Source of the DNA: Cynocephalus volans
Lineage: Eukaryota; Chordata; Mammalia; Dermoptera; Cynocephalidae
NCBI RefSeq assembly: GCF_027409185.1
Contig: NC_084462.1
Span: 153,189,490-153,253,489, forward strand
Direction of reading: 5' to 3'
Length of the DNA stretch: 64,000 nucleotides
Shown here one piece after another: positions 11,405 through 23,104 of the stretch (within the stretch, counting starts at the first letter, position 1; each line of letters begins with the position of its first letter). Under the pieces are notes generated by a model. The model searched no databases. It was not told the DNA's origin and saw only the letters and a program-made list of their open reading frames with translations. A program made the translations under genes and the position numbers.

Positions 11405-11570
11405 TACATTATACTTGCAGATGAGGAGAGAGAGCTCAGGTTTGGAATTATACAGAAATGAGTTAATGCCCCATTTCTGCCATGTACTTGCTGTGTAACC
11501 TTGGGCACTTTGCTTAACATCTCTATCATCTATCAAGTGGAGATGATCAGTGGTATGCTAGTAAATGTTT
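11405..11570 (+). repeat. MIR SINE
   Basis: The MIR core TGCCATGTACTTGCTGTGTA and ACCTTGGGCACTTTGCTTAA is well preserved. Confidence 0.8.
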
Positions 11571-11726
11571 TACAACTGACTCTCCAGGAAGAAAAAAGCA
11601 CTTGCTGATTTTCATAGTGTAAATATTTTCATCATGCCAATGACCCTTTAACAACTGGTTTGAAAAATTTCTGAAAATTTAAAAATCAGCTCTCATGAGC
11701 CACCAGGTGCAGTTCACCACTGCAGG

Positions 11727-14610
11727 TAATTGTTGGGAAAGTAGAATAGTTTGGTCAGGGCCCTCGCCTTGGGTCCAGTTGGGTGTGGTTCAGCATGTCC
11801 ATTGTAAGCAAATTGTGTGTGTGTGGAGTCAGTGCACATGTGTGCCAATGTATCTTTTTAGTTTTGTTGCTATTCTTGTGTTCTTCAGAGAAAGAGAGAG
11901 AGAAAAAGAGAGAGAGGAGTTTGAGTGAAGCAGGCAGGTGGGCATTGGCCTCAGACGTCTAACCTGTGCAGCCATGTTTTCCAGCCTATGGTTCCAAGGA
12001 CCTCTTTGCTGATTACCTAGCTCATAGACCTGCATGAAGGGTCTGGTGACCCAGCCTGGCATGTGAGGGGTCTGGGGACCCAGCCTGGCATGTGAAGGTT
12101 TTGTGACCCAGTCTGTGAGCAGGCTTGAGGGGCCTGTGGACTCCAGACCCAGCCTTAGCTTGAGAATCGGCCCAGTTGGTGCAAGATTACTAGCAGGTAA
12201 AAGAGCCCAACAACTGGTGTGGTTGAGTAGCTTTACAATTGGCATCATGAACAGAATTAAGAGAGCTAGACAATTAGCACGGTGAGGATTACAGACCTTA
12301 GCCTAGCCAGACAAATTGGCGTAGTTGGCAGGATTCTGAGCAGGTACAGGAGCTGAAAGCCCTTGTAAGAAGAAGGAAATGTCACTATCCTTGAGCGTGT
12401 GGTGCCTGGTGGCCACTTTTCTGTTGACCGGAGCCTGGATACTGCTCACTATGCTGCAAACTGATTGAGATTTGTGGCAGAAAGCAGAGTTATTGGAAGC
12501 AAGGATGATTATCCTGGAGGGCGACATGCAGTGACTGGCCACTCCTGCCTCTCACACCAGGGAAGACGACCAACCCAGTGGTGAGTTGGGGAAAACTGTG
12601 CATCTCGAGGCACAACCTGTTGTGCACAAGAAATTGAGACAGTAAAGCAGCAGAAACAGGGAGAGCCCCTGGCGGCTACAGCTATGAGACCTAGGGGTGG
12701 ATGATGAAATGTGCTCTAGAGACTATGTAGTAAACGCATGTTGCGTTTGTCTGAAGGCAAAAGGCTTGGACGGTGCCACTTAAACCTGGTGGCCGGCCGG
12801 GTGCTGTAAAACCCAAGAAAAGAGTGCCACATGCAGATGGGCAGATGACCCAAGGATGGGTGCCACTGCAGAGTTTCAAGCATGTTTTCACCTGGTGAAA
12901 AGGTGGAAAAGTTAGTCTCTGTTACTATGCACCTGTCTCTGAGGCAGCGGCTGAAGAATGGCCGTGGATATGCCCGTGAACAGGGCAGCCACTCCTTGAT
13001 GGACTGGGTGAATGCAGCTGTCTGAACTGTGTGGGTGAATGCTGCAGAACTGCCTGAGACTGTGAATGAATAGCTGGCATAAGCCCAGCTGATTCAAGTG
13101 ATTCAAGAGCCAGGGATGGGGCAGCTAGATGCTAATAGCCAAGACAATGAAAAAAGGCCCTGAGGGCATTTCAGAAGTTTGGGAGAGTGCTCCTCCCATC
13201 ACAGAGCGAGAGGCCTAAGAGAACCGAGTTTCTCCAGAAGACAGATCTGGGGTGCTGCTGCCCTCAAGAACCTGCTCCCTGCATCCCAGTTGCTCTGGCT
13301 GGAGTAGCCCTGCCTCGGTGGCCCCAAATGCAGTTCATGCAGGAGCTCCAGAGAGCACAAGCCAGAAACCTTGGTGGTGCTCAAGTTGTGTTGAGTCTGC
13401 AGGCTGGCGGAACTTGAGAGCAGTGGAGGCATGGCAGCCTCTCCCCAGATTTCAGAAGATGTGTGAAAAAGCTGAGGGACTCAGGCAGAGACCTGCTGCA
13501 GGGGTGGAGCCACTGTGGAGGCCCTCTACGGAGAAATGCGGAGCAGAAAAGTAGGGTTGGAGCCCTCACAGAGAGCCCTAATTGGGGAGTGGAGCCAGGA
13601 CAGCAGGACTGCTGCCAGGAACTCAGAATTGTAGGGCTACTGGCAGCATGCAGCACTGGCCTGGAAAAGCCACAGGCACCAGGGAAGCTCAATGGGCTAC
13701 ACCTGGCAGAGCTTTAGAGCTTTAGGAGTGAGGCTGCCCAATGCTTTGGGGGTCCAGATGCCCCAGTGTGCTTAATGTCGCCCTGTTTGGGTTTCAGGTT
13801 TGTTTGGGGCCTATTTTTCCTTTTCTGTTCCTCCCTTTTGGCATGGAAATGTGTACCCAATGTCTGTCCCACTGTATCTTGAGAGTAGATAAATTTGTTT
13901 TTTATTTTTACAGGTACACAGCTGAAAGGAGTTTTGCCTTTAGTCTCAGATGAGACTTTGGACTTTTGAGTTGGTGCTGCAATAAGCTCAAGACTTTTGG
14001 GACTGTCGGGATGGAATATGGAATATGTGAATGTAAGGGTCAGTTATCCTCACGAAGGGAACATCACGGAAGATTCTGAACACATAGACTGTATGGCAAG
14101 GGACCCTGAAGGGGTGGATTGTTGGGAAAATATAGGAAAATGGTCAGGGCCCCTCAGGTGTTCAGAATCTTGCCCAGCATTTGCTGTAAATATGCACGTG
14201 CACCCAGGTGTTCCTTGGTTATTGTCTAATGTAATTGAGCATGTGCACCCTGGTGTCCTGGGTTATGGGCTTAAGTATAAAGGATGAGTGGCTCTGATCC
14301 ACAGGGCCCCATGCCCCCTGGGATGCCCCCAGGGTCTATGGGGAGGATGCTGCTGCTGCTTGAGGCTGTTCTTGCCAGTGCCCCTGGGACCCTCCAAGAG
14401 GCTGCCGCCACCGCTAGACCTGTAAGCTGCTGGACCTGTAAGCTGCTGCTGCCATTGCTGAGGACTGAGCTCATGTCATCTTCCAATGGCTCCCAGGATC
14501 TTTCCCAGTTACCTAGTGTGGACCTGCGTGTGAGAGGTCTGGTGACCCAGACTGTACAATGGGTTTGAAGGGTCTGAGCCCTAGCCCTGACAATACAGAT
14601 GGAAACTTAG
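11727..14610 (+). mobile_element. MaLR-type (ERVL-MaLR) provirus: LTR, internal, LTR
   Basis: The 5' LTR starts TGTTGGGAAAGTAG (~11,728) and the 3' LTR TGTTGGGAAAATATAGG (~14,122). Both then read GGTCAGGGCCC and share GTCTGGTGACCCAG further in, with similarity continuing to a GTAGCTTTACAA motif. The internal part is only about 1.8 kb. Its 3' end carries GATGAGACTTTGGACTTTTG (13,949), which I recognise from MaLR internal sequence, and AAGGGGTGGATT just before the 3' LTR. MaLRs lack pol and env, so the short internal region is normal. No intact gag frame is seen. Outer ends are approximate and no clear target duplication was found. Confidence 0.7.
12315..12355 (+). other. Primer-binding-site-like motif of the MaLR provirus
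   Basis: AATTGGCGTAGTTGGCAGGA lies just after the 5' LTR, where a tRNA primer site is expected. Similar motifs (CAGTTGGTGCAAGATTACTA; AACTGGTGTGGTTGAGTAGC) precede it, so the exact functional site is unclear. Confidence 0.35.
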
Positions 14611-17059
14611 TAGAACTAAAATGACGAAACATTTTGACTTTAGTTATGAATGGCTGTAACTCAAAAACTGGCATAGTTGTGTAGCTTTACAAGTATCATG
14701 TACAGTGTCTGACATATAATAGATGCTTAACTAATGTTACTTTCTTAGTTTCCCATTTCTAAGGAAAAATATATTGGTGGAAAGTGTTCTGCACCAGATC
14801 CCAGACATCCATGGGAAGGTCTAGTCATAGAACAAGTTCAGAACATTGTTTTTATTTTTGAAAATGCACCTTAGATATTGGGGGAGGAAAAAAGGACAAT
14901 GTAAGAAACTTTGAAGATGCAAAAAATTCCAGTTGTAGTTTCAAACTTTTCAAGGATTAAATTGTTATCCCATTTAGCAAGCCAGTGACTTTGAACATAT
15001 ATGGTTTCTCTGTAGGAGGCACACTCTACCTCCACTATCTTCTGGCCCTGCGAGAGGGCTTCGTAATGACCTGCTAGCAAATGCAGAGCTTCTTCAGTTT
15101 GCATATCACACAGTGAAAGCCTGTGGGTGTTTCTAAGGATTTGATATCAGCTGGACATTAAATATATAATATTTGGAACTCATACATTGTTGTAAATTTT
15201 CTGCTGGATGAGTTTAAAGACATCCCTCAGAGATGTGCCCCTAAGTTGGGTTGGAGGAAATTGGCCAAATGAGTGGGGTCTCCTGCCCAGTCATTCCCCT
15301 CCCACATCCTCCTGCCTGACAAAGCCAACTTGTTAGGGAGGCTGGAATATAACCCACCCTGTTCTTTCAATGAGACTTAAGGGGAAGTGATGGGGACTTC
15401 TGGGAGCAATTTTCATGGCTGAGAAAGGGAGAGACACGTGAGAAGAAACCCCACGTCTCTCTTCCTGCTTTTTATCATTGCCGTCTGAGGGTCACAGATT
15501 TGGAGTCTAACTGGCTAGATAGCCTGGAAGTACCTTCCTTCCTTTTTCTTAAGCGAGATAAACAAATATCCTTACCGTTTAAAAGTCTTTTAGTCACGTG
15601 TTCTGCAATTTGCAGCCAAATACATTCTAACCAATAGTTAAAGTGGCTTATCTAATTTACCTGCTAGAACTGAACTGTTAGAACTCACGGTTATCAAAAC
15701 CCCAGTGTATCTCTTAGGAAGCTTTCTGCTGCAAGGAATTCAAAATCCTGACTGGGATTGGCTCCACACAGGGAATGTATTGCCTACGTAACAGGAGACA
15801 CAGGGTTCGGGCGGTCTTTGTGGGACAGGCGTGCCCTGGTTTTGCTTCTCTGAGATTCTCCCACTCTGTTCTCCCCTGGAGGTGGGTCTTGTCCTCAGGT
15901 CAGCTGACTGCTAAGTTCTAGGTATCGGTCCCAGAAAGACAATGCCCAGCGGAAGAAGAGGAATTGTCCTTTCCTGTGTCTCTTTAGAGAAGCGAGGAAA
16001 ATTGCTGCTTTGGCCGTGGTTCCTTTCTTCATACCCTCCCAAATCAATCCCTGGCATTGGGAATGAGGTTGCTATGATCGTCATGGGCTACATTTGGGAT
16101 AGAATGGATTTAGGAGAATGTATGCCGATGACCAACTCCAAGTTGAGCTTTTCCTATCTTTCCTCTTCCTGGAGATCTTTCATGGACCCTGGTAAGTTTA
16201 TTGTCTACTCAGAATGTCTTCCAGCATGAATTCATCTTAATTTGTCCCCTGTCTAACTTGGCTTTAAGTTTTCGCCCACTCAGGTCCCTTCTAGCTGATG
16301 AGTGTTTCTCTCATTTTACCAGCTGGTTTCCTTTAAGAGAATCAGGCCCTTATTATTTCTGGGTACTTAACCACGCCTTCTACCCCTCCCCCCAACAATA
16401 TAAAAGAGGTGTTTTTTAAAAACAGTGTGGTACTAATGTCTTTACAGGATAGAAAAAAATCTAGACATGCACACTGCTGTTTTCATGGTTAAAAATGTTT
16501 TACTTCTATTTGTTCTGCTTAAGCATCCTTTTATGCTCACGAAGAAAACAGGCACCTCTCCTTTAAGAGGAGATATCAGTGGACTTTTAAATTGTGCAAT
16601 TCACTTTAGGAATGGAAGCAATTAAATGTGAAGAGACTTTTATCCGGAGCAAACTTTAAGATTCAACTTGGAAGAGAAAGTTAGTAGAGGAGAGAAACTT
16701 GTCCGTCATCTAACCTCTTTCCTCCGTTGATAGAAGCCCTACCCTTTTGATTATCCGTCACTGATCCTTCACCTGTGTTCATGTGTATCGGACTAATTTT
16801 GTACCTTGTTTCTGCTGCTTTTAGTCAGAGAGATGACTGTGAGTTCCCTGGGAGGACTTTGAGTCTGCAGTAGCTGTTCCAGCCATTGTATGACTATCCA
16901 GTGACCCGTTCCTCACTTTCCCCGTCCTAATAGGACCCAGTGACCACCCCACCCCACATAATCCATGTTATAGGAGGACTCTCATTCCACCCCTAGCTTC
17001 AGGGTGGGACCATTTAAGCCAATCAGCATGTTCTGCTGTTATTGGTTCAGGGGTAAGCA
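14611..17059. other. Unassigned intergenic sequence
   Basis: No gene. Part of 14,640-14,710 still resembles the MaLR LTR region. 15,705-15,930 looks like an old dispersed repeat that I cannot name. An A/T-rich segment follows. Confidence 0.35.
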
Positions 17060-17458
17060 TGTGCAATGGGTTGGCTTGTGTCCCCCTTCCCCATTTATAT
17101 GTCGAAGCCTCAACCCCCAGTCCCTCAGAATGTGACTGTATTTGGAGACAGGACCTTTAAAGAGGTGGTTGAGTTAAAATGAAGCCCTTAGAGTCAGCCC
17201 AATCTGAATGATGTCCTCATAAGAAGAGGAAATTTGGACACAGACACCAAGGATGCTCATGCACAGAATAAAGACCATGTGAGGACATGGAGAAGGTGGC
17301 CCTGTGCAAGTCAAGGAGAGAGGCCTCAGGAGAAACCAAAACCTGTTGAAAGCTTGATTTTGGACTTCTAACCTCCAGAACTGTGAGTAATAAATGCCTG
17401 TTATATTTAAGCTACCCAGTCTGGTGTTTTGTTATGGCAGCTCTCGCAAACTAATACA
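17060..17458 (+). mobile_element. MLT1-type MaLR solo LTR
   Basis: The start TGCAATGGGTTGGCTTGTGT, the middle GAATGTGACTGTATTTGGAG and CTCATAAGAAGAGGAAATTT, and the end GCAAACTAATACA are characteristic of MLT1 LTRs. It lies in the sense orientation and is nearly full length. Confidence 0.9.
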
Positions 17459-18189
17459 GCACGTGACTGGCGTGCTCTAATCAGGAAGAATCTCGGATTC
17501 TTTTGCTTCGATGCTTTGGGAGACGTGTTCTCTCCCCTTTTGTAGTTCATAGATGTGAAGTTGGGTGCTGCTTAAGGTATAGAAGTCAATGTAGAAAAAT
17601 TGAAAACAAAACAAGAAAGCAGATGGAAAGGAGTGGAATCAAACCAGGCCTGAGGCTGGCCCACCTCTGGACCTTCCCGTCACACAGGCCAAGAAATCTC
17701 TTTATTGTTGATAAGTGACCATTAGCAGCAACCTAGAGGCCCCAACTGATGGAATGGCTATGCTTTGTGTTTACAAGCTGAGGAAGAAGCTGCCCTTGAG
17801 AAATTTGGGTTAATAGGCCTATGCATTTTATAAGTGTAGGTTCCACAAGGCAAATAAGTTTCACTGCCCAAGAAAAAGAAGGAAATGAATCCTTTGTGTT
17901 TTGAGGGTTGAAAAGAAAATTAGCCTGATTTCAACTGTGGATTTGCAGTGTGGAGATGCAGGCCTGGGAGACAACAGTACTTTGGAAATTCTTTACTGGC
18001 TGAGCCTGAACCCATTTGGAGGGTAACACCACTGAGGCATGGGGTGTCTGAGGGGTCGGCCACACAGATGCATGAAAGGGCAGTTAGGGCAAACAGGACT
18101 GGGGTAGGCGTGGCAGTGGCCCGTGGAGGTACCTGCTGGCCCAGTGAGGAGGCTCATATGGGTCAGCAATGCAGGGCAAAGGGTAATGG
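17459..18189. other. Unassigned intergenic sequence
   Basis: No gene or named repeat recognised. Confidence 0.35.
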
Positions 18190-18335
18190 AGGTCCCGTGG
18201 GGTTTGTTAAAATACAGATTCCCAGGACACACACCCAAGTCACTAAATCAGAATCTGTGGGTCCACAGCCTGGGGCCAAGCATTTTAAGAAGCTCCCCAG
18301 ATGACCTGAGGTGAGTACCATTTGGGAACCCATGC
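18190..18335. repeat. MER5/MER20-type hAT-Charlie fragment
   Basis: GTTAAAATACAGATTCCCAG, AAATCAGAATCTGTGGGTCC and AAGAAGCTCCCCAGATGACC follow the pattern of short non-autonomous hAT-Charlie elements. Confidence 0.7.
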
Positions 18336-19094
18336 CTTAGAGTGCACAGAGGATTAGGGTAGGACATTTAATTCCCTAGCCAGGCAGGAGAATGGCTAAA
18401 AACTGGTGGCCAGAAAGCCCAGGTCAGTGTTCCAGCAGGGCCAGAAACAGAAGGCCATATGTCATCACTTTGGGGCTACATTCATGGGTCAGCTGGTTTA
18501 AGATCCTGGGTCAGGAGGGATCTTAAAATAGTTTAGAGTTAATTACCTATGCGTAGGAACCCCTTACGTGTTGCCAATGACCTTAGATGTTTCTCCTAAC
18601 TCATTGGATAGCCCCGCCAGCTTTGATGGTGTGGAGATGTGGGATGAAGATATATGGGCCCCAATGCCGTCAGAGCTCCCCAGGCCTGTGTCAGGGTCAC
18701 AAGGCCCATGTGACAGACCTCATCACAGAGGGCGCCTGGTTGATGTCACACATCCTTTTCTGCTGCTGCTTTTAAAAGTACACATAAAGCAGTTGGGCAG
18801 GGGAAAGATTTTTACCACCGCTGTTTACAATTGAAGCCTGGAGGACTATGTAATCGGACTTTCCAAAGTCAAGGAAGTCAACAGGGAATTTGAAGAGATG
18901 AGAAGCACTTGGCTTTCTACCTGTGACCCTGGGAGCCCCCAGGATTAGTAGAAGTCACAGCCTGCGCTGCAGACCCTCGTGTGGCCCACCTGCTCCTTCT
19001 CCCATCATTATTTTAGTCCTGAGTGTTTCCACTGAAAAAGCAACACAAATCGAACAACAGCAAAAACTTTGAAAAGCACCATTAGGTAGGAAGA
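18336..19094. other. Unassigned intergenic sequence
   Basis: No gene or named repeat recognised. Confidence 0.35.
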
Positions 19095-19225
19095 ACACAG
19101 GGCTGGATCTGGGAGAACTGAATTCTATCTCAGCTGTCATCTTTCAGCAGTGTGACCTTGGTCATTTCATGATTCTCTCTGGGCCTGCTTCCTCATTTGT
19201 AAGATAAGTAGCAGAGACTCACTGC
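19095..19225 (+). repeat. MIR SINE
   Basis: CAGTGTGACCTTGGTCATTT and TTCCTCATTTGTAAGATAAG match the MIR core. Confidence 0.75.
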
Positions 19226-20359
19226 AAATGCCATCATCTGGGACTTCCAACTTAGTGTTGGAGTTTTCTTGTCAATTAAGCTTCTCTAGCAAAAGGCCAG
19301 CTTGGAAAAACCCTTTAATTGTACATTTTTGTACTGGTGGTTCTTCGATTTTTCAGCTTGAGTTTATCTCACTTGGAAAACACTTCTCATACTTACCGTC
19401 ACGGTGAAATGGGAGGCTGTACTTGCCACGTACTGGCTTATTTCCACTCCTTACATTAAGTCAGTGCTAAACCCTGATCCTATGGAAGGATTGGCCAATA
19501 GATTTCTTCTCTTAATTTTGCCTAGTTTTAGAGGCCCCTTCAAGAAAATGAAAATGCATAATTTATTGAGATTGGGATCATACTGCTGAAATTCTTCATT
19601 TATTGGGATGAGAGAGATGCAAACAGATGTAATTTACCTGAAAATAATTGTATTCCCATTTGAGTTGATACAGTAGTTAGGAAAGAACGTTCTCCTGCTT
19701 AAAAATATTCCCTAAGTATAAATATTTGTGTGTGTATTTTCTTAAACAATCTTTATCTATTCTGTGAAATAATTTCTATTTCTGGTATGCAGTCCTGTTA
19801 AATAATCTATTGTCCTCAAACTTAACCACTCTGATAATTTCCTTGGGGATCAGCTTTTAATATTCATTTTAGTCCATTCTATTTTTTTAGGGATAATATG
19901 ATTTTACTGCATTCTAAGAGACACTTAAGAGAAAAGCAGGGAGTTGAGTTACAATGATAAATGTTTGTTTGAAACATACTTAATGGGACGAAACAGCTGC
20001 AGTTGCTAGGCAGACGCATTTAAAGTATTCAAATTCTTTCCCCTTCATGGTTAGAGAATATTTTTTTTTCCATTAAGAAAGTGATGCTCCCAACGAAACC
20101 ATACATGATCCGCCCCAGTGCTGGGGTAAACAGAAGAGACAAGGGCCTACTTCCGTTGTGGCCATGTGCCTGCAGAGGCTTGGGAACTCCAGGAAGGAGT
20201 GTATTCTGTCATCTGCAGCTCCCAGCTTTCCCACAGCTTCTTGTACAGTTCAGCCCCTTAGGGGCAGAGGAACAACGGTTGGCTCTTCTTTTGGCTTGTT
20301 CATAAATTTTCAGAGTAAAGGCATGTGGGGGCCAGGGCAGGTCCCCCACCTTACTCTCT
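19226..20359. other. Unassigned intergenic sequence
   Basis: AT-rich, no gene seen. Confidence 0.35.
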
Positions 20360-20515
20360 ACAGCAGGAGTCTTCATACTCTAGGCTGTATCAGGATCACC
20401 TGAATTGCCCACAGAACTTGTTAGAGTGCTGATATTTAGCTCCCTTTGCCAGAGTTTCTGATTCAGCAGATCGCAGGGGATGAGAGAGCTGTATTTAAAC
20501 TTGCATGTCAACAAG
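20360..20515. repeat. MER5A-type hAT-Charlie element
   Basis: CAGGATCACCTGAATTGCCC, GAACTTGTTAGAGTGC and GAGTTTCTGATTCAGCAGAT follow the MER5A pattern. Confidence 0.75.
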
Positions 20516-20522
20516 ATAAAGG

Positions 20523-20532
20523 GGTGTGTGTG

Positions 20533-20588
<56 letters not shown>
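20523..20588. repeat. (TG)n microsatellite
   Basis: About 30 TG dinucleotides with a few interruptions near its left end. Confidence 0.95.
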
Positions 20589-20589
<1 letters not shown>

Positions 20590-20814
20590 CAGTTAAGTTT
20601 ATTGGAATGATAAGCAGGGAGTTAATACTGAAATACCCTAACCAGGACTGCCTATGGCAGGAGTAGTCTGGGAGTCCATAGGAACTCCTACCTAACCCCG
20701 TGTGTGGGGGGACAGGGGGAAGTTACCACAAGCAGCTTCTATTGTCTTTATCTCCAGTCAATACTAGAGGATTTTTTAATTGGCATAATGCACATTAGAA
20801 AAATAATTGGTCGT

Positions 20815-22010
20815 TGGTAAAATGAGTGGGGTTCAAGATAGGTGGGTTAGAAATATTACACAGGCAGCCACCCTCACAGGGACAGGGCAGACTCATCGTT
20901 CCACCCTCGGTTTAGGCAGATCCATAACACCTATTAATTCAGATGCAGGTCTTTGAGATTTGTTGCCCATAGGACTGAGGAGAAGGTGAGCCTGAGGACT
21001 GATTAACCTGTGCTAATGGTTAACGCCCCCATGGCAGCTCAGCGGCATTATCACCCAGACAGAAGAATCTATTAAGGAATCCACTTTAGGTTGCCCTGTG
21101 TTCATGGTTTGCTGCAGAATAATCATATGACTGCTAAAGGAGGAGGGTGGGGTGTCGACAGTGTGCAGAGAGTCAAGACGGAAGGAAAGTCCTAAAACTG
21201 AAAAAGTGAGGGTGTGGGCTAGTGACAGGGGCTGACGTTGAGTGTGTGTGATGGGCTGAGGTCTATTGAAGAGAAGGAGTTAGGAAAAAAGAGGTCAGAA
21301 TGGAGAGAAATAGGAATAAGAACTTGGAGGGAGCTAAAGGCCACCCCCTCCACCTGCAATCAGGCAAGGAGCACGCCGAAAACGCCCACCACAGCCACTG
21401 CCACAGCCACGGCTGCCACAAAAGCAGCTAGATGCCAACACAGTAGCCTCAGCCACCATGCAGGTGGCCCCACAGACACTCCACTGCATTGACACGAGGA
21501 GAGTCACCAGTGGAGATCAAAAAAAGAAGAGGACATCTCTCTCCAAGAAGCCCACTCTAGAGTAATAGAAGAAGCATCTGCTTTATGATAATAGCGGGGG
21601 ACCTGAACACCACTCTCTCAGCGTTGGACAGATCATCCAGGCAACAAATCAACAGAGAAACTGTTAATCTTTCGAAGGAGAGAACAAATCTATGGTTATT
21701 AGAGGTGGGAGAAGGAGAGGGAATGGGGGATGGGGAGAGATTTTAAAGAATAAATATGATTTGTAATAATGAATATACTAACACTGATTTGATCAACATA
21801 TGTTGTACAAAGGTGATGGTAGTCAACACTGTATTCCCAAATGTGTACAATCATTTATGCTTCAATAAAAATAAGAATAAATCAATAAAAAAGCCTAGGC
21901 TTCAGAGGAAGGAGGAAAAAAGAAAATTACTTAGAGCAACCAGCCTTAGAATATGCATCTCCGGCATGGGTATTTTAAATGCCCACTGCCTGCTCATGTG
22001 TATATTAAAC
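20815..22010 (+). repeat. Unnamed ~0.6 kb dispersed repeat, copy 2 (interrupted)
   Basis: Homologous to 8,845-9,460 in the same orientation. Similarity runs to AGAGAAATAGGAATAAGAA (ends 21,322), is broken by an insertion, and resumes near 21,870 through AGCAACCAGCCTTAGAATAT to TTTTAAATG. The total without the insertion is about 0.64 kb, as in copy 1. Confidence 0.7.
21323..21869 (+). mobile_element. L1-derived deletion element (547 bp) with 8-bp TSD
   Basis: AATAAGAA flanks it at 21,315-21,322 and 21,870-21,877. The 5' part is C/A-rich with CCACAGCCACTG-like repeats, followed by GACACGAGGAGAGTCACCAG. The middle (~21,585-21,660) matches the L1 ORF2 endonuclease-domain coding stretch (AATAGCGGGGGACCTGAACA). 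The last ~200 bp resembles an L1 3' UTR (purine-rich block, then GTACAAAGGTGATGGTAGTC) and ends at CAATAAA with almost no A tail. The three L1 pieces are joined with large deletions between them. Confidence 0.55.
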
Positions 22011-22639
22011 CTAATGGAAACTCTTACATCTTGCTGAAATGCAAGTTAAAATGCATCAATTTGGGGGCAATAATTTTTTGAATATGTCCCCAACAGCACA
22101 GGCAACAAAAGCAAATGTGATGGAAAACCAACGAAATAAAACCTGGACTCCATAGTTCTTAAAAATTCTACAGCAGAAAGCCCATTGAAAATCTTGTTGG
22201 AGCTTATCTGCTGTGGGTTACTACATGAATGAGTTCCTGATCTCACAATCAGGAGATGGTGGGGACTAAGAAAATCAGGAGAGCAAAGAGTAACAGCTAG
22301 GAAGCCCTTTTCCAGAGGCCCCCAGATGATTTTCCATCGAGTCTTATTGGTCATAATTCTATACCATGTCAACAGAAATGGAACTGCCATAATTAGCTTA
22401 ATCTATTAAAGATCCACTTTGGTGGAGGTGGGATTAGGTCCTTTTCCCTGAGTCATGGCTGCCAGAAGGAGGATAAACCAGCAAAGATGAAGGAAGGAGT
22501 AGAGGGGGGTCAGGGATGGGATGGGGTAGGGAATGGGTTTGGTAGACAACGAGCAGTGGCTGTTACAGAGTCTATTTAAAGTTCAACTGGAGCATAGCCT
22601 TCTAGGGGTACAGAATATCAGAAGTGTGACACTTATTAA
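22011..22639. other. Unassigned intergenic sequence
   Basis: A short piece near 22,080-22,120 (CAGCACAGGCAACAAAAGCA) resembles L1 ORF2, but the rest is not recognisable. Confidence 0.35.
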
Positions 22640-22960
22640 AAGATGACTGGTATGGATTAAAAAAATTGTGACGTGTCCATACAATGAAACACTATCAGTG
22701 ATAAAAGTGAATGAACTGCTAGTACATGCAACATCATGCATGAATCTCAAAGACATTATGCCAAGTAAAAGAAGCTCACACAACAGACTGCATGCTCTTT
22801 GATTCCATTTTACATGACATTCTAGAAAAGGCAAAACCACAGGGATAGAGAACAGATCCGTGGTTGCCAGGGGACTGGGGTAGAGGAAGGTGACTGGATC
22901 CAAAGGGGAATGATAAAAGAACATTTTGGGACAATAAAAGTGTTCTACTGATTTAAAGAG
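22640..22960 (+). repeat. Old L1 3' end, plus strand
   Basis: GAATCTCAAAGACATTATGC, AGTAAAAGAAGCTCACACAA and GTGGTTGCCAGGGGACTGGG match the C-terminus of ORF2 and the 3' UTR of old L1M families. Confidence 0.75.
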
Positions 22961-23104
22961 AAAACTATTCTTGGGTCTTGGGTGATGGTGTGAAAAGAAA
23001 CAAAGGACATTGCCAGAAATGTCCACACAGGGTATAGTTCTGTTGCCTTGAGAAACAAGGTAATCTGCCCAGGCTTTGGTTTGGACAAATGGCACAAATT
23101 TCTA

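Noticed and set aside
20523..20588. Regulatory Z-DNA element at the TG repeat
   Set aside because: It is an ordinary microsatellite with no linked gene feature.
8845..22010. Segmental duplication of the locus linking the two repeat copies
   Set aside because: Similarity is limited to the 0.6 kb unit; the flanks at 8.7 and 20.7 kb differ, so a dispersed repeat is more likely.
22583..23095. 170-codon minus strand frame
   Set aside because: It covers antisense L1 3' UTR sequence and has no domain or splice structure.
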